DNA of 32,601 nucleotides from Phycisphaerae bacterium (lineage in GTDB: Bacteria; Planctomycetota; Phycisphaerae; UBA1845; UTPLA1), in contig JAUVGW010000012.1 in NCBI GenBank assembly GCA_030593565.1, positions 1 to 32,601 on the forward strand, read 5' to 3'. The position numbers were made by a program, and so were the translations under genes. The notes under the pieces are model-generated. The model worked only from the letters and a program-made list of their open reading frames with translations, did no database searches and had not been told where the DNA came from. Of this stretch, positions 25,895-32,601 are shown piece after piece; the first letter of the stretch is position 1, and each line of letters starts with the position of its first letter.

Positions 25895-28357
25895 ATGGAT
25901 CACCAATACGAATCGCTCCTTGCCATCGGCGTCCTGATCCCACTGATCGGCTTCGTCATCCTCGCCCTGTTCGGCCATAGGTTCGGCAAGCCTTACGCGT
26001 CCTATGTCGCGTTCGCCGCCATTGTCATCAGTTGCATACTGGCTACCTGGGTGCTCGTCGGTTGGCACGGCACGGGCGACGCCGCGCGTGACGAACTCAC
26101 CAAGAACGCCTACCGCTATCATTGGGGCTCGATGGGCGACATCTCCATCGATGTCGGCGTCAAGCTCGATTCCCTGACGGTCATCATGTTCTTCATGGTG
26201 ACGTTCGTCTCGTCCTGCATCTTCTTCTTCAGCATCGGCTACATGGAGGGCCATAGCGACGAGATCGACGGCCAGTCCAAGTATCACCGGTTCTTCTGCT
26301 ACTTCTCCCTGTTTGCATTCAGCATGCTTGGCCTCGTGGTCAGCAGCAGCCTGCTGTTTCTGTTCATCTTCTGGGAACTCGTCGGCCTGTGCAGCTACCT
26401 CCTGATCGGCTTCTATTTCGATAAGAAATTCGCCTCCGACGCCGCCATCAAGGCCTTCGTCACCAACCGCGTCGGCGACTTCGGCTTCATCATCGGGCTG
26501 GCCATGGTCGTGCTCTATCTCGGCACGTTCGATCTGGACGAAGCCGCCCGTAACTTCTCGACGGACTTCTACGCCGGCACCGGCATCTTCGCCTCGTCGA
26601 TCAACCTGTTCGGCTGGCAGGTCTCCGGCATGACGCTCGCCACGCTGATGGGCATCGGCCTGTTTTGCGGGGCCATGGGCAAGTCCGCCCAGTTCCCACT
26701 GCACGTCTGGCTGCCAGACGCCATGGCGGGCCCCACGCCGGTCAGCGCGTTGATCCATGCCGCGACGATGGTCGCCGCAGGCGTCTATCTCGTCGCCCGG
26801 GTATTCAGGCTGCTCACACCCGACGCCCAGTTCTTCGTCGCGGTCATCGGCTGCATTACGCTGACGATCACCGCGCTCATTGCCATCGTTCAGACGGACA
26901 TCAAGAAGGTCCTCGCCTATTCCACGCTCAGCCAGCTCGGCTACATGATTTTTGGCCTCGGCGTCGGGGCCTGGGTCGCCGCGTTGTTCCATCTGATGAC
27001 GCACGCCTTCTTCAAGGCCATGCTGTTCCTCTGCTCCGGGCAAGTCATCGAGGGCTGTCACCACGAGCAGCACATCACCAAGATGGGCGGCCTGCGTAAG
27101 AAGATGCCGTTCACGTGCTGGACGTTCTTCGTCGGCGTGCTGGCCATTGCCGGATTCGGCATCCCCTGGACACACGCGGGCCTCGGCGGCTTCTTCAGCA
27201 AGGATGAAATTCTCGCCGTCGCCTACGAGCGAACCTACAACTGGCACGACACGGACGCTCCATCGGAGTCACATTCTGCCACGTCGGAGCCGCCTTCTGT
27301 GAAGGCGGTGTCCGCACCACACCAAACCCACCCGCCAAGCGAAACGCCGGAACAACACGCAGGATCGATTCAGCCTGTTCGTCACGCCGGAAGCACCGCC
27401 TTCACAGAAGGCGGCTCCGATGATGGTATTCACGGCGGCACGGATGACGCTCACGGCGGCGACCACCATGCCACGGGCACGCCCAAGAAAACCGGCATCG
27501 CTGCCACGCTTCCCGCGCTGCCGAAATGGATGTTCTATCTTCCCATCATCATCGCCTACGTTACGCCGTTCTACATGATGCGGTGCTGGTGGCTCACCTT
27601 CTGCGGAAAGCCGCGCGATAAGCACGTGTATGACCACGCCCACGAAAACTGGAAGATGTTCGTTCCGCTGGTCGTCCTGGCCGTCGGCACGGTCTTCTGT
27701 AGCTATTACGTCTTCCGGCCCTTGATCCACCACGCCGCGAGCGGCGAGATGGGTGCTACCCACACACCCGCCATCGTGGCATTCGACGGCACGGCGAAAA
27801 CTATCGCCGATGCCGGTGACAAGATGATGATGACGCTCACCCACGACGAGGGCAAGGACCCACACCATGCTCTGATCGGCCTGGTTGGCTTCGCCTGGAT
27901 CATCGGCATCGGCATCGCCTGGCTGATCTACCGCAACGGCCTCGCCGTCGGCAAGCGGATCACTCAGATTTGGCCGATCAGTTGGTGCCACCGCGCTCTC
28001 GTGCAGAAGCTCTACTTTGATCACGTATACGACAACGTCCTCGTCGGCGGCACGATCGTCCTCGGCGCGGTTGCCTACCTGTTCGACAAGATCGTCGTCG
28101 ACGGCCTGGTCAACCTGACCGCCGCCTTCGGACGCGTTATCGGTATCTTCACGGGTCGTCAGCTCGACATGCCGGTCGAGCGATACGACATCGGCTTGGT
28201 GGACGCCATCGCCAACGGCATTGCCCGGGTGGCGATGGGCATTGGAACGGTTGCACGCCGCCCGCAGTCCGGTCGCATCAGGACGTACGTCCTCATTGCC
28301 ACCGGGTCCGTGGCGGTGGTATTGGCTGCGGCATTGATCGCCGGCGCCGCCGACTAG
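25895..28357 (+). CDS. nuoL: NADH-quinone oxidoreductase subunit L with extra repeat-derived loop
   Basis: Antiporter-like proton-pumping subunit at the distal end of complex I. The length is 820 residues against about 610-650 normally. Key residues are present: Glu161 (FWELVGLCSYLLIGFYF), Lys263 (MGKSAQFPLHVWLPDAM) and the histidine/lysine-rich later helices. A hydrophilic insert rich in Ser, Pro, His and Gly lies at about 452-535, between GGFFSKDEILAVAYER and LPKWMFYLPIIIAY. The insert is partly encoded by a perfect 27-base inverted repeat (27284-27310 and 27394-27420), read as SEPPSVKAV and STAFTEGGSD. The frame is intact, so the protein is probably made. The start has no Shine-Dalgarno. 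The C-terminus has the usual long amphipathic region. Confidence 0.95.
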   Translation: MDHQYESLLAIGVLIPLIGFVILALFGHRFGKPYASYVAFAAIVISCILATWVLVGWHGTGDAARDELTKNAYRYHWGSMGDISIDVGVKLDSLTVIMFFMVTFVSSCIFFFSIGYMEGHSDEIDGQSKYHRFFCYFSLFAFSMLGLVVSSSLLFLFIFWELVGLCSYLLIGFYFDKKFASDAAIKAFVTNRVGDFGFIIGLAMVVLYLGTFDLDEAARNFSTDFYAGTGIFASSINLFGWQVSGMTLATLMGIGLFCGAMGKSAQFPLHVWLPDAMAGPTPVSALIHAATMVAAGVYLVARVFRLLTPDAQFFVAVIGCITLTITALIAIVQTDIKKVLAYSTLSQLGYMIFGLGVGAWVAALFHLMTHAFFKAMLFLCSGQVIEGCHHEQHITKMGGLRKKMPFTCWTFFVGVLAIAGFGIPWTHAGLGGFFSKDEILAVAYERTYNWHDTDAPSESHSATSEPPSVKAVSAPHQTHPPSETPEQHAGSIQPVRHAGSTAFTEGGSDDGIHGGTDDAHGGDHHATGTPKKTGIAATLPALPKWMFYLPIIIAYVTPFYMMRCWWLTFCGKPRDKHVYDHAHENWKMFVPLVVLAVGTVFCSYYVFRPLIHHAASGEMGATHTPAIVAFDGTAKTIADAGDKMMMTLTHDEGKDPHHALIGLVGFAWIIGIGIAWLIYRNGLAVGKRITQIWPISWCHRALVQKLYFDHVYDNVLVGGTIVLGAVAYLFDKIVVDGLVNLTAAFGRVIGIFTGRQLDMPVERYDIGLVDAIANGIARVAMGIGTVARRPQSGRIRTYVLIATGSVAVVLAAALIAGAAD
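27284..27420. mobile_element. Palindromic element inside nuoL, translated in frame
   Basis: Perfect 27-base inverted repeat, 27284-27310 against 27394-27420, separated by 83 bases. Each arm is itself a hairpin: CCGCCTTC-TGT-GAAGGCGG on the left and CCGCCTTC-ACA-GAAGGCGG on the right. The architecture matches the two-hairpin palindromes in the spacers at 4272, 6244 and 24737. It adds a hydrophilic loop to NuoL without a stop. No clear target duplication was found. Confidence 0.75.
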
Positions 28358-28457
28358 CGGCCCCGCCGATCACCGCGGATGGAAAAAAACGGAGAATCGG
28401 CCGCACGCCAGAAGTCCGCGTGCGGATGAACGCTTTCGGGACTGACGGAGTCGCACC

Positions 28458-30059
28458 GTGGAATCTTCTATTCTTTCATGGCTGATCTTCTTGCCGGTGA
28501 TCGGAATCGTCTTTGTGTTGGCCGCGCCCGGCCGATACGCCAGATCGATCACCTGGCTATTCACCTTTGCTGTCTTCCTGCTCTCATGCACCCTCTTCGA
28601 TCCCTTCCTGCGAAGCTGGGCCTTCGACGGGCCGTACGGCACAAACATGCACTTCGAGCAGATAGTCGAGTGGATCAACGTCGGCGGCTTCCACATCAAC
28701 TGGCACGTCGGGATCGATGGCATCAGCTTTCCGCTCATCATCCTGACGACGCTGATCACCTGGCTTTCCGCCTGGGCGAGCTGGGGCTTCGACAAGTGGA
28801 AGATCAACCGAAGCCCCAAGGGCTACTTCGCCCTGTTCCTATTGCTCGAAACAGGCGTCCTCGGCACCTTCGCCGCGCTGGACTTCTTCCTGTTCTACAT
28901 CTTCTGGGAAGTCATGCTCCTGCCGATGTACTTCCTCATCGGCGTCTGGGGCGGCCCCAGGAAGGAATACGCCGCGATCAAGTTCTTCCTTTATACCCTC
29001 GCCGGCTCGGTGCTGATGCTCATCGCCCTGCTTGCGATGTACTTCGCCAGCGCCGATGTCACCGGCACCGGGACCTTCAGCCTGATCGAATACGCCACGC
29101 ACCCCGAAATCGCCAAGGAGTTCAACAATCCCGCCCGGCTCTTCCTCGGATGGCCGTTCGCCAAGGTGATGTTCGTCATGTTGTTCATCGGCTTCATGAT
29201 CAAGGTGCCGATCTTCCCGTTCCATACGTGGTTGCCCGATGCCCACGTTGAAGCCCCGACGCCCATCTCCATGATCCTGGCGGGCATCCTGTTGAAGCTC
29301 GGCGCCTACGGGTTCCTTCGGGTCTGCTACCCGATCTTCCCCTCCGCGGCGGTGTGGGCCGCCTACTTCCTTGCGGTCCTCGGCTTGGTCAACATCATCT
29401 ACGGCGCCCTGTGCTGCCTGGCGCAGAGCGACTTCAAGCGGCTCGTCGCGTATAGCTCCATCAGCCACATGGGCTACGTCCTGCTCGGCATCGCGGTCAT
29501 GACGACCGTCGGATTCCAGGGCGCGATGTTCCAGATATTGGCGCACGGCATTTCCAGCCCCATGTGCTTCTTCTTGGTCGGAGTGATTTACGACCGCGCG
29601 CACCATCGCGACATCAACCGCTTCGGCGGATTGTGGCTCTCGATGCCGCGCTACGGCTCGCTGGCCACGCTCGGCTTCTTCGCGTCGCTCGGCCTGCCCG
29701 GCCTGTGCGGCTTCATCGGTGAAATCTGGGTCCTGCTCGGCACATTCAGCGCCCCGTGGCCCTGGGCCAAGCCTGTGGCCGTCATCGCCGCCTTCGGCGT
29801 CGTCCTGACCGCCGGCTACATCTTGTGGATGATCCAGCGGGTCTATCTCGGCAAGCTCCGCAAGGAATACGCCAGCTATCCGGATGCCACAGCCCGCGAG
29901 ACCGCCATCCTCATCCCGATGGCCGCGCTTGCCATCTTCATGGGCATCCTGCCGAGCTACACCTTTGATCTGATGAACGGCACGCTGGCCGACGTTCTGG
30001 ATGTCCTCCAGCCGGCCATTACGGCCGCTCAAGACGTCGTCATCGCGATGGGAGGCTGA
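28458..30059 (+). CDS. nuoM: NADH-quinone oxidoreductase subunit M
   Basis: Antiporter-like proton-pumping membrane subunit of complex I, 533 residues, close to the usual 500-530. The start is GTG (28458) with GGAG (28447-28450) 7 bases upstream. The pump residues are present: Glu151 (FYIFWEVMLLPMYFLIG) and the Lys of MIKVPIFPFHTWLPDAHVEA, followed by PTPISMILAGILLKLGAYGF and the later SHMGYVLLG region. It lies 100 bases after nuoL, a spacer with no clear repeat. Downstream a 229-base repeat-rich spacer leads to nuoN. Confidence 0.97.
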   Translation: MESSILSWLIFLPVIGIVFVLAAPGRYARSITWLFTFAVFLLSCTLFDPFLRSWAFDGPYGTNMHFEQIVEWINVGGFHINWHVGIDGISFPLIILTTLITWLSAWASWGFDKWKINRSPKGYFALFLLLETGVLGTFAALDFFLFYIFWEVMLLPMYFLIGVWGGPRKEYAAIKFFLYTLAGSVLMLIALLAMYFASADVTGTGTFSLIEYATHPEIAKEFNNPARLFLGWPFAKVMFVMLFIGFMIKVPIFPFHTWLPDAHVEAPTPISMILAGILLKLGAYGFLRVCYPIFPSAAVWAAYFLAVLGLVNIIYGALCCLAQSDFKRLVAYSSISHMGYVLLGIAVMTTVGFQGAMFQILAHGISSPMCFFLVGVIYDRAHHRDINRFGGLWLSMPRYGSLATLGFFASLGLPGLCGFIGEIWVLLGTFSAPWPWAKPVAVIAAFGVVLTAGYILWMIQRVYLGKLRKEYASYPDATARETAILIPMAALAIFMGILPSYTFDLMNGTLADVLDVLQPAITAAQDVVIAMGG

Positions 30060-30089
30060 TCGGTAATGCGGAATGCGGAATGGAAAGAC

Positions 30090-30147
30090 CCACCCCCCGA
30101 GCCAGCGAGCCGGGTCGTCCTCGACCCGGTCTTCCTCTCGGGGGTGG
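30090..30147. repeat. Nested palindrome in the nuoM-nuoN spacer
   Basis: An outer stem CCACCCCC...GGGGGTGG (30090-30147) encloses a perfect 8-bp hairpin, CCGGGTCG-TCCT-CGACCCGG (30110-30129). It begins about 30 bases after the nuoM stop. With no T-run it is not a classical terminator, but it could stabilise or attenuate the transcript ahead of nuoN. Confidence 0.65.
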
Positions 30148-30210
30148 CCGATACTGGATGGCGTACTCGATGGGGCTTCGCCGTTTGGCGGCATGCGAAT
30201 ATGGAATACA

Positions 30211-30288
30211 CGCTCCCCGTTGGCTCGTGGCTAAACGATTTGGGATTTTGACTTTCGATTTTCGGCTTTCGGTTTTTATGACGTTTCA
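30211..30288. repeat. Repeat before nuoN matching the one before nuoL
   Basis: 30211-30247 aligns with 25814-25850 at 33 of 37 positions (CGCTCCCCGTTGG, GGCTAAACG, GGATT). It is followed by a T-rich tract ending GACGTTTCA directly before the ATG. Both copies place the same leader in front of an antiporter-like nuo gene, where a ribosome site would normally be. Confidence 0.7.
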
Positions 30289-31971
30289 ATGACTCTTATT
30301 GCTCTCAACTCAACTCCGATGTGGATGCCCACCGGCGACGAACTCTCCATGCTCGGCCCGCACTGGGCGCTCGTCGGCACGATCGTCGCGATCCTGATCG
30401 GCGCCATCATTGCCGGGCGAAACTGGCGCGTGGCCGGCACCATCGCCATGGTCGGCGGGCTCCTGACCGCCGGGCTCTGCGCCCTCGGCTGGAAAGGCCT
30501 CGGCACGAACTGGGCCGGCATGGCCGGCGGCGCAGGCGGCGTTCCCATGCTCGTCGCCGATCAGTTCAGCTACTTCTTCATCTTCCTCATCAGCATCTTC
30601 CTCGTGCTCATCGCGGGCATGTGGTTCCTCGGGCAGGACGCGCGCCTCCCCGAAAAACTCGCCCGAAAACGCGACGCGACCGAGTTCTACGTCCTCCTCG
30701 TCGGCAGTGCCTTCGGGATGGCGCTCATGGTCAGCACGACCAACCTGTTGATGATCATCATCGCCGTCGAGATGACCTCCCTGCCCTCCTACGCCCTGGC
30801 AGGCTTCCGAAAGAAGCACCGCCTCGCAACGGAAGCATCGCTCAAGTACATCCTGTTCGGGGCCGTCACCAGCGCCATCATGATCTACGGCGCATCGCTC
30901 CTGTACGGCCAGTACCACTCGCTCGACATCGTTGTCATCGGCCGGGCCATCGTCGAGCAACTCACGATTGGAACGACGGAAGCCGGCGGCGCTATTCTCA
31001 ATGCCCCCACCGTCCTCATGAGCGTTTCCATCGTCGCCTTCATGATCGGCGCCATGTTCAAGGTCTCCGCCGTCCCGTTCCATTTCTGGTGCCCGGACGT
31101 TTTTGAAGGCGCGTCGATCGAAATCACCACGTGGCTCAGCGTCGCCAGCAAGGCCGCCGGCCTCGGCTTGCTGCTCCGAGTCGTCGCCGTCCTCGCCGCA
31201 CAACTCGGCGACGGCGCCGAACAAACGCTCAACTGGGTCCGTCTCGCCGTTGCCGTCATGGCCGCCCTCACCTGCACGCTGGGCAACTTCTCCGCCTATC
31301 GCCAGACGAACATGAAGCGCCTTTTCGCCTTCAGTTCCATCGCGCACGCGGGCTACATGCTGATGGCCGTCGCCATCATCCTGCCGACGGGCGGGGCCGC
31401 CTCGGGCGCAGCCCACCCGGCCTTCAGCGCGATCGTCCTGTACATCACCGTTTATCTGCTGATGAACCTCGGCGTGTTCGGCTGTATAGCCATGGTCTAC
31501 TGGGCCACCGGTCGGGAAGACATCGGCGCGTTCAACGGCCTGATCCGGCGCAGCCCCGTTATCGCCGTCATGATGGTTGCCTTCTTGTTCAGCCTCGTCG
31601 GCATGCCGCCCCTCGGCGGGTTCATCGCCAAGTTCTGGCTTCTCGCCGCCTTGTTTGACAGCGGCCCCATCGGCATCCTTCTCGTCATCGTCGCCGTCGC
31701 CAACACGCTGTTCAGTCTGTACTACTACGCGCGTGTCGCCTTCGCCATGTGCTTCAGCGACGACGGCCAGCCGGCCATCCGTGTGCCCTTCCTCGGCCAA
31801 GCCGCTGCTACAGTCTGCGCCCTCGCGATCCTCCTGATCGGCACGCTATGGGCCGGCAATATCAAGACCTTCTCCGACGAGCGGTCGAGCAATCTTTACG
31901 CCGTCACGAAACAGGCCGAGCAGCCTGTCGAGGAAGCCGTCAAAACCGCCGAACTCGACTTTCGGGAATAG
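30289..31971 (+). CDS. nuoN: NADH-quinone oxidoreductase subunit N
   Basis: Third antiporter-like proton-pumping subunit of complex I, 560 residues, somewhat longer than the common 480-500. It shows VEMTSLPSYALAGF with the pump glutamate, FKVSAVPFHFWCPDVFEGAS with the key lysine, and LSVASKAAGLGLLLRV. The extra length is partly a charged C-terminal tail (SDERSSNLYAVTKQAEQPVE). The ATG at 30289 lacks a Shine-Dalgarno and is preceded by a T-rich repeat-derived leader. The last nuo gene of the cluster, it is followed after 4 bases by a small gene that must be co-transcribed. Confidence 0.97.
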   Translation: MTLIALNSTPMWMPTGDELSMLGPHWALVGTIVAILIGAIIAGRNWRVAGTIAMVGGLLTAGLCALGWKGLGTNWAGMAGGAGGVPMLVADQFSYFFIFLISIFLVLIAGMWFLGQDARLPEKLARKRDATEFYVLLVGSAFGMALMVSTTNLLMIIIAVEMTSLPSYALAGFRKKHRLATEASLKYILFGAVTSAIMIYGASLLYGQYHSLDIVVIGRAIVEQLTIGTTEAGGAILNAPTVLMSVSIVAFMIGAMFKVSAVPFHFWCPDVFEGASIEITTWLSVASKAAGLGLLLRVVAVLAAQLGDGAEQTLNWVRLAVAVMAALTCTLGNFSAYRQTNMKRLFAFSSIAHAGYMLMAVAIILPTGGAASGAAHPAFSAIVLYITVYLLMNLGVFGCIAMVYWATGREDIGAFNGLIRRSPVIAVMMVAFLFSLVGMPPLGGFIAKFWLLAALFDSGPIGILLVIVAVANTLFSLYYYARVAFAMCFSDDGQPAIRVPFLGQAAATVCALAILLIGTLWAGNIKTFSDERSSNLYAVTKQAEQPVEEAVKTAELDFRE

Positions 31972-31975
31972 TCCA

Positions 31976-32431
31976 TTGAACGAATCGCCCCCTCAGTTTC
32001 AGATCGACACCGCCACAGCCGACGACCAGGCCGTCGACGTCCTGAACCGATTGTTGCAGGCCGAGTTCCACAGCCTCGTCCCCCGACTCGCCGAGGTCCG
32101 CCCGTTTGTCAACTGGGACGACGCCGAGGCACACGTCCTCATCGAGCGACTCACCGCCGACGCCGAGGCACGCCGACGCGACATCGCCACGGCGGTCATG
32201 CGGCTCCGCGGCATCCCCGTTACGCCCCGGCGGTGCATCATGTCCACCGGCATGCATTACATCCGGCTCGATCACATCATCCCCGACATCATTGCGGACA
32301 TCCGCGAGATGATCGAGACCTACAACTCGGTCGGAAAAACGGGCAACGCCGATGCCGACGCCCTGATCGCGCGCATCCTCGCCGACCACAAGCAGCATCT
32401 CAGTGAACTCGAAAACCGTGGCACAGCGTAA
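31976..32431 (+). CDS. Ferritin-like four-helix protein downstream of nuoN (putative)
   Basis: Soluble, helical protein of 151 residues. It starts with TTG, 4 bases after the nuoN stop, with GGGA about 8 bases upstream inside the nuoN end, so translation is likely coupled. Four long amphipathic helices can be drawn: about 15-42 (DVLNRLLQAEFHSLVPRLAE), 48-79, 98-118 (HIIPDIIADIREMIETYNSV) and 126-146. Glu and His residues recur at ferritin-like spacing (Glu30/His32, Glu64, Glu111/Glu114, Asp137/His138). This suggests a ferritin-like or DUF2383-like fold, possibly binding metal, but no exact family signature was recognised. Its link to complex I is unknown; an iron or redox role is speculation from position. 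Confidence 0.75.
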   Translation: MNESPPQFQIDTATADDQAVDVLNRLLQAEFHSLVPRLAEVRPFVNWDDAEAHVLIERLTADAEARRRDIATAVMRLRGIPVTPRRCIMSTGMHYIRLDHIIPDIIADIREMIETYNSVGKTGNADADALIARILADHKQHLSELENRGTA

Positions 32432-32506
32432 AGACGATCGCTACCGTTGGACCGCGATTCACGCTTACTACTCCGAACCTGATTATGTGAACATGTATGA
32501 ATAGTG

Positions 32507-32601
32507 TCACTCCGCTGCGTAATTGACGTGAGCCTCCTGAAAGTAGGCGCGGACAATATCAGGTCTCTTCTGTGTCGCCATGAGATAGGATCGTGTCTGT
32601 G
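32507..32601 (-). CDS. Possible C-terminal end of a gene entering from the right edge
   Basis: An open minus-strand frame runs from the window edge to a TGA at 32507-32509. It ends MATQKRPDIVRAYFQEAHVN-YAAE, with an ATG at 32581 that has no ribosome site. The helical, charged tail looks protein-like but is too short to assign. Confidence 0.25.
   Translation of the reverse strand, partial: QTRSYLMATQKRPDIVRAYFQEAHVNYAAE

Noticed and set aside
25781-31800. Long minus-strand frames across the nuo genes
   Set aside because: They encode Asp/Glu/His-rich antisense sequence complementary to membrane helices; the nuo proteins are certain.

Overview
The window is GC-rich bacterial DNA that most resembles an uncultured Planctomycetota genome, probably Phycisphaerae or a relative. 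The clues are very long secreted proteins ending in dockerin-like calcium-binding tails, a PEP-CTERM protein, a lone pseudopilin, a TIGR03790-type lipoprotein, and wide gene spacing. This assignment is inference from gene content. No rRNA, tRNA or CRISPR array was seen.

Layout. (1) The left edge (1-64, minus) holds the first codons of an IS630-type transposase. (2) From 305 to 11239 come a secreted NxxGxxAF-repeat protein (plus), the translation GTPase TypA/BipA (minus), a PilZ c-di-GMP receptor (minus), a pseudopilin (minus) and a 1608-residue secreted P-domain/dockerin protein (minus). (3) From 12068 to 17458 lies a 1796-residue secreted subtilisin-like protease with a dockerin-like tail. 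(4) From 17459 to 19758 is a decayed zone: palindromes, a truncated IS630 transposase and a broken RHS core. (5) A PEP-CTERM protein (plus) and a PKD/TIGR03790 lipoprotein (minus) converge on a strong terminator near 20510. (6) From 22973 to 31971 is the membrane arm of respiratory complex I, nuoH-J-K-L-M-N, followed 4 bases later by a small ferritin-like helical protein.

How the genes fit together. nuoHJKLMN encode the proton-pumping membrane part of NADH dehydrogenase. The peripheral arm (A-G, I) is not here, and nuoI is missing from its usual place between H and J. The large secreted proteins look like cell-surface or extracellular factors.

The most interesting layer is repetitive. Short palindromic elements, often with two hairpins inside an outer inverted repeat, sit in many spacers. 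One (4229-4379) has imperfect terminal inverted repeats and a 9-base target duplication, and a matching empty site survives in a second copy of the host repeat near 18234. Another, a perfect 27-base inverted repeat, lies inside the reading frame of nuoL and is translated as part of an extra hydrophilic loop. Three of the five nuo spacers carry palindromes or repeats that recur, or share a design, elsewhere in the window.
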